Assembly (NCBI GenBank): GCA_001600635.1
Contig: BCKL01000002.1
Span: 933,425-997,424, forward strand
Origin: Leucosporidium creatinivorum
Lineage: Eukaryota > Basidiomycota > Microbotryomycetes > Leucosporidiales > Leucosporidiaceae
Direction of reading: 5' to 3'
DNA: 64,000 nucleotides
The position numbers were made by a program, and so were the translations under genes. The notes beneath the pieces are model-generated. The model made no database searches. It worked only from the letters and a program-made list of their open reading frames with translations, and was not told where the DNA came from. Shown piece by piece: positions 21,185 to 32,800 of the stretch. Every line of letters starts with the position of its first letter. The first letter of the stretch is position 1.

Positions 21185-23902
21185 CTACAACAAAGACTCG
21201 TCGACATTCCTCCTCATTGGCTGCGCCGACTCGTAGCCATATCCATCTCCGCCCGCCGCTGCTCCACCAAAGTCCATCGACATTCTCGCCAAACTTGCGT
21301 ACGGGTCCAGAGCATCATCCACCATCTGCGGTGCAGGCGAGGGCGTCGCTTGTTCCCGTGCGGCGTCGACGACCTCCTCGTTCGGGTTGAGCGCCGCGTC
21401 CTCGTCCTCGTCCTCTTCTTCTGCCGTCGAGATGAGTCCTCCACCTCCATTCCGTACGCCCAGTCCGTAATCTCCACCGGCGGACGCGGTCGAGTCTTGT
21501 CGCCCATCGTAGGAATCCTCGCGCTGGCCGAACGGCTTTGGCGGCACGGCGGGAGGGGGAGGGGAGCGATGTGCTGATGTGGAAGGAGGGAGACGGATGG
21601 AGTCGAGGTACGACTGCTTGGCTTCGGGGTCGAGGGCGGGGCTGTCCTGGAGGAACTTGGCCTGCGCGCCTCGAACGAACGTCTGAGGCTCCTTACCGTA
21701 CAGGCTCGCGAGGGTGCCCGTGTGCAGCAGCAGGCGGTCCAGAACTCCTCGGTCCATCGCTTCCGATTCGGTCGAGATGGGAGGCTTCTCGGAGAAGACA
21801 ATGTCGGCAGCGGCGCCTGGGTCGGTCGAGAGAAGTCGCCAGTAGATGAAGCCTCGGTCGCGAAGGTCGGGGTTGTCGACCTCCTCGGTCGCCCACTTGA
21901 GCACTTTGGGAACGAGCTCTTGCCCTGCTGTTGGTCGCTTGATGAAGAGCTTGACCGTGGCGGTGAGGAGAGCGAGTTGGACCTGCGGAAGGGAGGGTCA
22001 GCGGAGGGGAACTGCGAGCTGGAAGGGAGCGGCTCACCTCGACGGGCTCCTCGAGAAAGGTGAAGAGAAAGTCGTCCAGCAGCTCGTCCGAGTTCTCGAT
22101 CCTGTCGGCGTACTGTCCCAGGATCCAGATCATCGCCGCCTTGGCATCTGGCGTGTCGAGGGCGTCGAGGTTTTCGCACAAGGTGCCGATTATGCCCTCG
22201 TACTGATTCGGATACCTCCGGAAGATGTCCTTGATGACGACGATGGCCTCCTGTACGACGTAGCTGACCTTGGTCTTGACGAGGGCGAGGAGGACGGTGA
22301 TGCAGAGGTCGGCGGCGGAGGAGATCTTGATGGCGAGACGACCAATGGAGCGAACGGCCTTGCGCACAAAGTCGACGTCGACTTCGGATGCGTACCTGTA
22401 GGGGGAGACGTGCGATCAGCGAGGCGCGGATGGAGAAGAGATGAGCCGAGCCTACTCCTTGAGTTCGGCGAGGACCTGCTCGATGTTGCGCTCGTTGGCG
22501 AGGCGGTAGATGATCTCTAGCTTGGCGAGCTTGACGTAGATGGGGTCGTTGTACTTGCAGAAGAACACTTTGACGTCGTTCTTGAGCACGAGCGGGCGGC
22601 GCTGGATGATGAGGTGGATGTTGCGAAGGGCGACGTATTGGACTTCGTAGCCCGAAGAGAGAAGGGTCACTGTAGTGGAGTCGAGAAGTCAGCGATGAGC
22701 AGCTCGATCAGTCGAAGGCTCTGCGACTCACCGAGCGGTGGGCTCAGCTTGCGGCACATGGCCTCTACAATCTCCTGTGACCCCATGTAGTTCATGAGAT
22801 ACAGAATGACCTTGACGGTGGTGAGGACGACAGCCGAGTTGGAGTGTTGCAGCCGAATGGCTATCCGTTCGGCGAGCAGCTCGGCGTCCTCCTGCTCCTC
22901 CGGTACGAAGTACATGAGCGCCTCCAGGATGTACGTCTGGCCCCATCTGCACGGAAGAGTCGTCAGTATCTTCTCGCACGAGTAGAAGACGCCGTACTCA
23001 CTCTGAACACTCGCCCATAGCGCTTACGAGCCGACTCGCTACCGTCGCGTTGAGCCGGAGGTGGATGTTGTCGCTCCGCTCGCTGATCTCAGTCAACGCC
23101 GCCACCGCATTGGCCACCACGGTTGGATTCGAGTCCGCGAGCAAGTCCCTCAGCGAGCCGATAAAGTCCTCCTTCTCGCACAGGCGGCGATCGTGCATGT
23201 AGAGCTTGGCGACACAGATTGCCGCCGTCTTCCGGACGTAAGGATCTCGGTCCCGGAGGCAGTTCTTGAGAGGCTCAACGAGCTCGCGCAGGACCTCGGG
23301 GACGGGAATGTAGGACATGGTGCGAATGGCGAGGGCGCGGATGAGGGCGTTGCGGTCGTTGGCGTCCTTTCAGACGAAGAGAAGGGTCAGAGGATAAGCT
23401 GGCAGAGTTCTGTAAAGCTTCACACACCTCCAGAAGACCGTGCATGGCATGCTTGACCATCTCGGGCTTGGAGCGGGCGTAGTTGATGAGGTAGAGGTAG
23501 ACCATCTTCTTGATCTCGAGCACTTGGATTGACAAGCAGGCGATGATGTCGGGATACAGCGGTGACATGTCCTGTGAGAGGTGCTGTCAGTCAGCAAATG
23601 CACCTGCTTGCAGCGCGCTCGGACGACAGCGCACCTGGCCCATCGTCATGCTCGCGACCTGTAGGGAGTTGCGGTCAGTTCTGGGCTTCCCGCTGAGCAG
23701 CACGAGGAGCTACGTACCACTCGCTTCAAGACCTGCTTGCGCTTGTTGAAGTTCTTGTCCTTCTTGTCGGCTTGCAGCTCAGCCCGAAGCCTGATCAAAC
23801 ACGGCGGCACGTCAGCTCCCCATGTACCCTCTGTAGTCCGATGCAAGGTGCAGCAACGCACTCTGTAAGCTTGCCACGAGTGAAGAGCTTGCTGTCGCTC
23901 AT
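21185..23902 (-). CDS. APL2: Beta-adaptin, probably AP-1 large subunit
   Basis: Large beta subunit of a clathrin adaptor complex, acting at the trans-Golgi/endosome (AP-1) or plasma membrane (AP-2). About 730 residues over roughly ten exons. The N-terminal trunk is highly conserved: [14 protein letters not shown], then [79 protein letters not shown] and [15 protein letters not shown]. After the armadillo-like trunk comes an acidic/Pro-rich hinge ([16 protein letters not shown]) ending NVDESLL. There is no C-terminal ear domain, as in the short fungal beta-1 adaptins. I favour AP-1 over AP-2 from trunk similarity and the missing ear, but without an alignment this is not certain. Confidence 0.9.
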
Positions 23903-24326
23903 GGCGGCGAGTCGGAAGTCGGGGAGACCGAGATTCGAGCGTTGAAGGAGGGGGACGCGCGCTGCTGGAGGCTAGTCGAGTGTAGATGAGGTGGGAGGCG
24001 CTCTTTTGAGAGTCGCAGTGAGACAAGCTGAACTGGTATCCAAGAAAGGTCGATGAGATCGAGACAAGTACCAGACGAGGCGAAGGGGCAGAGGGAGAGT
24101 TGCCTCGCGGCCTCTGCGCGTGTGGCCTTCGCTCGGCCGGTCTCGTCTGCAGAGCACAGAAAGGGATTGCACAGAAATAGTAAAGGTATATGAAGCAAAG
24201 TAAGGGTATCAATCACGAGCAGATATCGGAGCTCCCAGCTCGGTCGGCGTTGAGCCTTGGCTGAGAGAGAGCAAGGCAGTCAGCAGAGGTCAAGAGCACT
24301 TTTAGAGGGAACGAGAGCTCACGCAT
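23903..24326. other. Spacer with ARF-GEF 3' UTR intron and beta-adaptin promoter
   Basis: On the minus strand a GTGAGC donor (24322-24321) lies five bases past the ARF-GEF stop, with a CTGCTGACTG branch and a CTCTCAG acceptor at 24261, making a 62 nt 3' UTR intron. The rest is the beta-adaptin promoter and leader; nothing named is visible. Confidence 0.55.
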
Positions 24327-27300
24327 CTAAAACACATCGTCACCACTCGTCCCTCCCGAGGCCACACTCGCCAAGCTCAGATTGGCGGGTCGACCCTTGA
24401 GAGTAGAGGCCCGCCTCGCCCTCTCCTCGGTCGGCTCCTCCTCAGCCCCGACTTCCTGCTCCGTTCCCGAGTCGCTCCTATCCGAGTCGTCCAACTCGCT
24501 TACCAGCGTCGACGGCAAGGCGAAGGCTCCCTCGCCTGGTCCGTCGGTCGGCGAAATGGCCCCCTCATCGTCCACGTCGACGTCGGCGCTCTCGAGCATG
24601 TGCTCGACCTCCTTCTGGCCTCGCTTGAGCGCACGAAGCTTGACGGCGCTGGTGAGGGCCTCGATGTAGGTCTGGTACTTGACGATCTCGGCGAGGAGGT
24701 GCTGCGACTTGCGCTCCCAGTTGGCCGCCGACTTGGCCGAGTTGACGCTCCTGGACGAGTACTAAGGGAGGAGCGTGGCGTCAGCTGGTAGGAGAGCTGC
24801 TAAGAGACCAGCGAAGCTCACCAGCTTGGACATGGGCGCGCGAAGAGTGTTGTGGTGAGCGAGCTCGGCCTTGACGATGCCGACATGCCGCTTGAGATTG
24901 TCGAGCTGGGCGTCCTCCGAGAGCGTGCTGGCGCCGAGAGGCGCGTTTGGAGGCTTCCAGTCGTTGATGACGAGGCGGTCATTGGGGTTGCCGCCGCTCC
25001 GTTCTCCTCCCCCAAAGCCGGAGAGCGAGGGCTGGTAGCTCATCCTGCTATGCGAGCTTCGAATGCTCATCGTCTCCTCCCGGTCTTCGTCTCCCTTGCC
25101 CGGCGTCACACGATTCCACCCGTACTCCATGTTGCTCACGCCTCCTGACAGCGGCTCCTTGCTGAGGCGCGCGGACCAGTAGTTGCAGGTCGACACCCAT
25201 TCGGCGACGAGGTCTTGCGTGCCAGCCTGGAAGAAGTAGGAGCCGCCATCGGGAAGAGTGAGGACGAAGCAGTGAGGGCGGTCGCGGCTGTAACCTGGAG
25301 GAGGCATCGCCGAGCAGAGGCCGTGGGTGAGCGAGACCTCGCCGACGCTTTGGGCGTTCGACTGGGAGGAGAGTAGCATCAGCTAATAAGCAGAGAGCTG
25401 TACTCGACGAAGACACTCACAGTCCAATCGCCGCCTCCCATGCCGCCTCCGTTGCCTCTCGAGCTCCCTGCGCCGTCGAACCTGAACATCCTCAACTCGC
25501 CAGCCGACACGACGATGAACGCCTGCAGCCAGCTCTTCTCCTTGGCGCGCTTGCCGACCGACTCCCAGTAGTGCTTGCGATGGAGGATTCCTTCCTTCGC
25601 CCACGGAGCGCCGAGCAGCGCGAGCTCTTCGTCGGTCACCGAAACGCCGTCGTCGCTCTTGGTGTCGTCCTCTTGCTGTTCTCGGATGATGGTGTGCGAG
25701 AGACTGTTGGCGAAGCCGATTGTTGGGACGTGGTGATGTGAAGCGCCGTAGGCGGTGCTGTAGTTGTCCTGAAGGTGACTGAGAGTTAGGACGGACAAGG
25801 CTGAGTCGACGAGAGAAGGGAACGTACATCGCTGATCGAGGTAGCAGCACTCGGCGTGGGGCTCGATGACCGACCCAGCTCGATGCTCGAGTTGGTACCG
25901 AGGAAATTGCCAAAGCCTCTTACGCTCGAGCGCTTGAAGGCGGCCGACGAACCGCTGATGGTGGAGGTGGCGCTACGACGACTGGCGGATCGGTTTACGC
26001 CGTTCCAAGTGGCATAAGGTGAGGAGTTGGGAGTGAGGGAGATTGAAGAGCGGGAGTGGCTCTCGGGGAGGCTGAGAGTGGAGCTGAGGGGTTGGAAGAT
26101 CGGCTGAGCCTTGATGGCGGTGTACATCTCCTGTAGAGGTGGGAATGAGGTGAGCAGAATGCCTTGACCGCTCGACGCAGCGAACGTACCTTGAGCGTCG
26201 ACTCCAATGCTGCGTCGAGAGACCGCTGAGATCCCGACGAGTTGACGGTCGCCGAGCTCTCGTTCTTGAGCAGGTTGACTTGCTGCCGAGACTGGTGCGG
26301 GCTCTCGCGCGTCATCTTGGGTGACTCGCCGGGTGTAGAGACGTTCCAGCTGACGACGCTGTTGTTGCGAGACATGGTCTGCTCGAGGGACTTGCGAGAT
26401 GTCGAAGCGTCGCCGCCAAAGACGTTGTCGGAGGTCTCCGATTCATCTCGAGTGGTGGAGCGGAACAGGAGGGCGGGAGTGGTGTCGGCCTCGGGCTCGT
26501 CGGCCTGCATGCTGATCGCCGAAAGAGTGTTGCGAACGAACTGGTTCTTTGTCATGCGCCGGTCTGTGTCGACGACGTGCAGGTCGGTGTTGAGAAGGAG
26601 GAGCGAGTAAGAAACAGCGTGGACGACGTCTGCAGGCGGGAAGGTTAGCATTCGCGGCGCCCTGGAGGCTTGGTGGTGGACTCGCCGGCGCTGCCATAGA
26701 CCGTCGAGGGGTTGTTCTCCCAGAACCGACGACTGAATTGCGCGAGAATGCGGTCGACTTGCTGCGTCTCAGCCTTGAGGTAGAGCTTGCCGCAAAGGCG
26801 TCTGAGAAGGAAGCGCGACGTCAGCGAGTGCCCGTGTGAGAGCGAGGATGAGTTGAGCTCACCGGAACGCCAGGTCGAGACGAAGACCAGTAAAGTCGAA
26901 GAAGTTGATGTAGATGCGAAGGGTTTCGGCGTTGAGCGGTCGTCTGTGGGTCGAGGCAGGGTCAGCTTCGCTCGGGCGTGCCAGAGCGAGCGACTCACGA
27001 AGATCCCAGCCACTCTGCAATCTTCTTGGGCTCCTTGAAGCTCGTATCCTCATCCCAGCAGCGTTGAGCTGCAATTCTCGCCTTCTCCTCAAGAGCCTCG
27101 CCCGACAAGTCATCGCCGAGGCCTTGCTCGGTCGGCTTGTGCGCTCCTCGGCGGAGAGAAGGATCTGAGCCTAGGCTGACGGTCGATCCTGTCATGCTGC
27201 CGGGAAGCGACCCAGCACGAGCGATGATGGGGTAGGTGACGACCGACTGGCGAGCGGCTTTGTTGCGAGTATTGGAGAGTTTTGGCGTCGTCGAGGAGGG

Positions 27301-29502
27301 AGAGGCGGGGTTGCCGTTGGTGGAGGGTGAAGGGCTTTTGGTGAGGACAAAAGGAGGAACGGAAGCATCGGCGGTGTGGGGACGACGGGGAGTGGCATCG
27401 CTGTTGGCCAAGCTGCTGTCGCGCGAGTGCGCCGACTCGGTGATGGTGGCGAGGCCGAGGCCGAGCCCAAGTCCTTCCTGGTTCAGCGAGTGTCGACGAG
27501 CGGCGCTCTCCGGTCCATCGGGAAGACTGGAGGATCTAAGCGCGGGTGAGGAGTTGTCGAGACTGGTGTTGGGCGACTGTTGAGCCGACTCGAGTGCTGG
27601 GCTGGCGAGCATCTCGACGGGGGACGAGTCAGGTTGCCCGGCACCAGCAGAGATGCTGAGCTCTGGCAATTCCTCCGCGTCGAGTCCCGAGGGAAGAGGT
27701 GGCAGCGGCGAGAGCGACGATGTAGGAAGGCTGGCGCTGCGCTGAGTGACGACGGGCTCGCCTTGCGCCCATTCCTCGTTCCATGTTGGTCGCCGAGGAG
27801 GGGTCGAGGTGGAGCGCCCCATGAAAGCCGATTCGAGAGGGGCAAACTTCGGTAGATCGACACGAGGGGTAGGCTGAGCTGGAGTCGGAGGAGTATCGCC
27901 GCTCGGCGAGACTGATCGCGCGCTGAGGTCGGGCGAGATACCCCCGACTCCATCTCCGATCGATCCCAGTACTCCATCGAGGTCGAGCTTCCATCGCTGC
28001 AACTCTCTCTTCAGTCGCTCCTCCTCTGACCGACTGGCAACCCGCTTCGGCGCAGGAGGAGCGCCTGACCGATCACTTCCCGCCAGACCGAGGCCCAGCT
28101 GTGCGGCTGCCGTCGCAGAGTTCATGCTCAAGCTCCTGCGTCGATTCTCCTTGGGCGACAGCGACTGATTCGAGCGCTCTCGGCTCGGAGCCTCGGCGAT
28201 GGGGGAGGAGGGCTTGGGGGAGTCGATGGTGATGTCGATGGAAGTTTTGCGAGGAGGTGGAGCTTCTACAGTGCGGGTTGTTTGTGGAGAGATGGAAGGG
28301 CGAGATGCGGAGGGGCGTCGAGCGTAGGAAGCGGGAAGCGAGGGTACTGGCGGAGGAGGAGGCGACGGAGAGGAGAAGGTGTTGGCGATGGGAGTGTTTG
28401 GAGTGCTGACGGATACGCCGCTCTGTGAGGGAGTAAGGTGAGTACAGCTTATGCGCTTCTTGAGGTCTCGCAGCGCACCTTGGCTGGATGCGCGGGCGTC
28501 GAGGAACCGCCGAACTTGCGAAAGAAGCGACTCGTCTTGCGCATCGTGTTGGAGAAGGTGCTCTACGATAGAGGAGAGTCAGCAATGAGAGCAAGTTCTG
28601 GATACGGTGCGACTAACCTTTTGAGGATCATCCTCGACGCCTCCGCCTCCAAGGCCGAACGCTGCCTTCCGCCGCTTCGGACTGCTGTCGAGAGCCAACG
28701 AAGCGACGGAATCGTAGCGAGTATCTCGACCCCAGCGATGGCGAGAGTCCACCTTGGTCTCCTCACTGGGCCGATCGACATGCACGTAGGAGCTCAGCGT
28801 GGAGATGCGCGAGACTGAGGGCTCGGCGCCGTCGTTGAGGTCGGCGGGGACGGAGAGTTTGGCAAAGATGGGAGCTGGGCCGTCAGGGGGAGCGGGAGAG
28901 GTGTGGGAGCGATTCCGACTAGGAGAGGTGGTCGCCTGAGTGCGACTGCGCGTGGGAGATAGCGAGGAGCTGAAGGTCGCCTTGTTGTGATCCTTGGTCG
29001 GCGTAGGTGGAGGCTCGAGCTCCGGCGATTCCTCTTGCTGCTGAGCTGCCTTGCTGTCTACTGCAACCGCTTTGTCCTTGGTCTCCGCTTGCTTTGCCAG
29101 CTGAGCCTGTGCTCGGCGCCGTGCTCCTGCGAGGTCGGGACTCGAGGCGGTTGCGGTCGAGTCGCGCGAGATGGAGCGTTGCCGAGCGATGTCCGGAGTG
29201 GCTGTTGGAGGCGGTGGCGGTGGGCGCAGATTGCTGGAGGCGGTGGCCGTCCGATTGTCGCTGCTGCTCGACGGCAAGCTAGGCTCGTCGATCTCATCTG
29301 GCGCGAGAGGGTCCAGCGAGGCCTTGGGGGCGCGCCCGAGCTGCGACTCATCTCTACCAGCGAGTACGATCGTCTTGTCCGAGTTGAGAATCGACTCAAA
29401 GTCGGAAGGCGAAAGGCGAGACAGGCGGCGCTCGCTTCGGTCCTGAGCGCTCAGATTTGAGCTGGTAGGGAGCAGCTGCCGAGACCAGCGGTTGCTGGAC
29501 AT
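24327..29502 (-). CDS. Sec7-PH ARF guanine-nucleotide exchange factor (EFA6/Yel1-like)
   Basis: Very large minus-strand gene, about 1,550 residues over ten or so exons. A long, disordered Ser/Pro-rich N-terminus (MSSNRWSRQLLPTSSNL onward, about 800 residues) precedes a Sec7 domain: FKEPKKIAEWLGSS, RPLNAETLRIYINFFDFTGL, then LKAETQQVDRILAQFSRRFW with the catalytic glutamate finger (AETQQVDR), and DVVHAVSYSLLLLNTDLH, the second Sec7 motif. A PH domain follows: AKEGILHRKHYWESVGKR, then SWLQAFIVVSAGELRMF, ending GTQDLVAEWVSTCNYW, and a coiled region. Sec7 followed by PH is the EFA6/PSD/Yel1 arrangement, acting on ARF6/Arf3 at the plasma membrane. Its 3' UTR carries an intron next to the stop. Confidence 0.88.
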
Positions 29503-30934
29503 GATGGTAGTGCACTCGAGCGCCGACTGGGGCGAGATGCGACGATTTGAAGTGACAAGGAGGAGTGAAAGCAGTTGAGAGCGGCTCGAGCGCCTTCTCG
29601 CAGTGCACTACCTCACTACTTCTGCACGTCCAACGTCCCCCGATTCCTTTCTCCTTCTCCTTCCCTCTGCCCTCCCTTCCCCTCCGCCTGAGCCTCTTCC
29701 GCGCCTTCTCGAGCGGGCGGGAGGACTTGGGCGGGGGAGAGGGGAGGGAGGGGGAAGCGGCAGGGGGGGAGGAAGGGGGGAGGAAGGGGGGAGGAAGAGG
29801 AGGGGAGAAAAGAGTGTGTAGAGTCGTAGTAGTGTGGTGGTGTCAATGTACTAAATCACTACTACTGGTGGTGAGGAGAGGAGAGCGGAGTGGAGAGCTA
29901 CAGCGAGCAAAGGAGGATCCGAGAGCGTGCTGTAGGACTGTATGAGGATCGTCGCGAGTGGGACCTTCACTCTGAAACGCTTCTGCGATGGCCCTGGGAC
30001 TGCTCGTGCAAGTGAAGATTGCCTCAGGACTCGAGCTCCCAGTTGTCAGCTCAATTCCCACCTCTCTCTACTTCGCCGAGACGTCCCCTTCAGCTCTCTC
30101 ATCTTCAACTTTGCTCCTACTCCCTCCACTCATCCTCCCGTTGAAAGGTCAACGAGGTTCCTCTACCTCCTCTGACTGCCTGTCCCCCTAATTTTGCTCT
30201 ACCTGTCTTCCTTCTCCTCCTAAACCTCTTCGCCGAACTCCGGCTCCCCTCCGATCCTCGCCCCATTCCCTTCCTAACCTCTCTCTTGCTTAGTCTCATA
30301 CTCTCAGTAGTTGCCTCTCGATTAGTTCACCCTCACTAGTATCACTCTCTCCCTTGCATAGACTCCCTCGTTGTGCCAGTAAGCCGACAAAGGATCGCCG
30401 AACCCCAGCTCGTGTCTTGCCAGCTCATTCCTGCCTCGACCAACGCAGTGCCAGTCTTGCCACTTCACCCAGCAACAAGCACTATTCCGGTACAAGAAGC
30501 TGGATGAACTTGCAGAGGAGCTACCGAGTCGAGTCGACGGCGCCCGAGAACAGCGAGTAAGGCCAGGCTTTGAGAGAGCAGCAATAGCTACTGAGCTCCA
30601 GGTCCTGTTTCGGGTATGCTATACGGACTTGTAGTATGGTAGCGAGGCTCAGTAAGTTGGTCATCCCCAAGATGCTTCGGCGCGAGTTCCTCGGAGCAGC
30701 AGCGAACGGTTGCGTGCGAGAGGGGGGGATGCATCGTGGCAAGCTACACCATCAAGAAATGTTCACTCAACTGAGAGAGCAATGTCAACCGGGAAAGGAG
30801 CGAGCAGCGTTCAGCATCGCCGACTTTGGCTTCGCGAAGGGGGGTCGATCCGAGCTCGAGTCGGTTCTTGCTCCTGCTTTCTTTGTCTCACTTCGTTTCA
30901 GCTCGCCTAGCTCTCAGATCGCCTACAGCACAAC
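29503..30934. promoter_or_regulatory. Long divergent spacer, ARF-GEF / coiled-coil gene
   Basis: 1.43 kb between two outward-facing starts. It contains a pyrimidine-rich block (about 29636-29700) followed directly by a purine/G-rich block (about 29711-29812), then CT-rich sequence toward the right-hand gene. Open frames here are low-complexity and unsupported. Both promoters and probable long leaders lie here. Confidence 0.5.
29636..29812. repeat. Pyrimidine block followed by G-rich purine block
   Basis: About 60 nt of C/T (for example CCTCCCTTCCCCTCC) are followed after a short CGAG-containing spacer by about 100 nt of almost pure purine with many G3-G7 runs (GGGGGAGAGGGGAGGGAGGG). The two blocks are roughly complementary and could form a fold-back; the G-runs meet the usual pattern for a G-quadruplex on the plus strand. 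This is a sequence observation; any role is inference. Confidence 0.75.
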
Positions 30935-32408
30935 ATGACCTCGGTAGCAGGATCTATGAAGCTACATCACAAGCTCTCCCACGGCTCCTTCCACAGCAGC
31001 ATCCTACGGTCGTGTTCAGGCAGCTCTCGCGCTGGCTCGGGCGCTGGCCGCCCTTCCTCCCTCCACCACAGCAAGCCCATGTCGGTAGATGACTATTCGA
31101 CCAGCGCCCCTCACTCCCCAGCACTGGCTGAGAGCTTTAGGCGTCTCGACGAGCGAGCTGACGACACATTCGGACCAGGTGCGCTCGAGCTGAAGGCGTT
31201 GGAGGGAAGAACACTGAGCTCACCTTCTTGCCATCTTACAGCTTCCCCCCACCTTCACCGCCCTCGCTCTCTCACCTCCCTTACCAGCGCTCGCCTCCCC
31301 CGCCCCGCATCCAGGCTAGCAGCAGCAGCCTTCACTCCTCCCTCCGCCCATCAATGGCGACTCTTTCCCGGTCCTCTTCCCCCTCCCAACCCACCCGGAG
31401 CCGGCCTCACACTACAGCTCCTCCCTTCCGCCGACCAGGACGGACGCGTCGGAGCGTGGACGGCTCAGCAGCAGCAGGTGGCCGAGGGAGGAGCAGGAGC
31501 GAGCAATGGCGCAGCGTCGACTCTACTTGAGGTTGAGCTCGCCTCGGCTGAGGAGGTGCAGCTCCTCCGCGACGAGCTCGCAGCAGCGCGGGCCAGGATC
31601 GAGGTGCTGGAGGATCAGGTGGATCGGCAGCAGCAGGAGAAGCTGCAGCTCGAGTTGGAGAACGCGCGGATGGAGAAGGAGACTGCTCGAATGCAGGAGG
31701 AGAATGCCGAACAGCACGAGATGCTTTCGATGCAGGAGGAGATGATCGACACCTTTGCGAACGAGGAGGATTGGTCGGATTCGGATTTGGATTCGGACGA
31801 GTCGGAGGGGATGGCGCCGAGTGCTAGTGATGGGATGGACGTTGGGGACGCTGATGCCGGGCGTTATGGGGTCCTGGGGAATAGTCAGAGGAGGAGGCAG
31901 AAGGACGACTCGTCGATGGATCACGACTTCGACGACCCCGCGCCGAGAAGCCTCGCCCTCATCTCAGTGAGTCCCCATCTCTCTCTCTCCTCCCCTCCAC
32001 ACTCACTGACCACTTCTGTTCAACAGGTGCCCCTCCTGTCGATCCAGCTTTCCGCCAGAGGGCTGCCGACCTCGCCGCCCTCTCCCGCTCGCTTCCGCGC
32101 CTCAAACTCAGCTACAGCAAGCACTCCAACCCTTTCGTCAACACGCGCTTCCTCTCCTTCCACATTTGCCGTCACTGCGATCGCTTCGTGAGTCTTATGG
32201 CCTCTCAGCCTCCTCACTCTTGCGAGCCTTCGGCGATTCGAAGGATGTCAACGCTGACCATGTCTTTACAGTGCGTCTGCTCCCACCACCGAACCCTCCA
32301 AGTTCATCTGTGCAGGCGCTGCGCCAAACGCTACAAGGAGGGCAAACCCATCAAGTAGCCTCTTCCCTCTCTTCTACACCTTCTACACCGAGGATGAAGG
32401 CTGACTTT

Positions 32409-32441
<33 letters not shown>

Positions 32442-32800
32442 ATCCCCCAACTTCACAGGAAGGAGGAGATCCGAGGATACACACGGGCCAGTCCCTTGGC
32501 TGGAACACCATGCGGCAACTTGTGCTGCACCATAGTACATCATGGCCATTGTCCTCCTCGCTCTCACACCCTCAACCACCTAATGCCTTACGCTGTTGAG
32601 AACGGAGTACCCTACGAGGAGGTCAAAACCGATGCAAGGTGGTCCGAGATTGAGGGAGTATGGCGCTGCTTCTGGTGCCATCGCTTCTTCAAGAAGCATG
32701 GGCGAGAGGGGAAGCCGAGTGTGACCGGAAGGTGAGCAGAGCTTGACTCCTGCACTTGGCACTCCCTGATCCCTCTCCTCTGTCTCACAGGTTGAGCTAG
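30935..32800 (+). CDS. Coiled-coil protein with C-terminal Cys/His-rich region
   Basis: Unrecognised protein. Exon 1 starts MTSVAGSMKLHHKLSHGSFH; a 63 nt intron follows at about 31179-31241. The middle holds a coiled coil (EVQLLRDELAAARARIEVLE, then DQVDRQQQEKLQLELENARM) and an acidic DSDLDSDESEG stretch. After an intron (about 31969-32027) come APPVDPAFRQRAADLAALSR and the Cys/His region FHICRHCDRF, CVCSHHRTLQVHLCRRCAKR, GKPIK, KEEIRGYTR, GNLCCTIVHHGHCPPRSH and VWRCFWCHRFFKKHGREGKP. The paired CxxC motifs suggest zinc binding. An intron at about 32355-32457 contains a 31-C tract, and the last exon adds only LS before the stop. The frame before 31968 is one base out of register with the exon after it, so a base may be missing near the C4 run at 31936-31939. 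Confidence 0.55.
32411..32441 (+). repeat. 31-base C homopolymer inside an intron
   Basis: Unbroken run of 31 C, followed by ATCCCCC. It lies between a branch-like GGCTGACTT (about 32398) and the CTTCACAG acceptor near 32457, so it takes the place of the polypyrimidine tract. The flanking exons join in phase across this intron (AAA CCC ATC AA / G AAG GAG). A second run of 11 C sits at 33210-33220. Confidence 0.9.

Noticed and set aside
29565-29945. Open frames over the purine-rich block
   Set aside because: The predicted peptides are Gly/Glu/Arg repeats produced by the G/A tract itself.
31228-31530. Alternative Ser/Pro frame in exon 2 of the coiled-coil gene
   Set aside because: It ends at a stop before the coiled coil, while the 63 nt first intron keeps exon 1 in phase with the coiled-coil frame.
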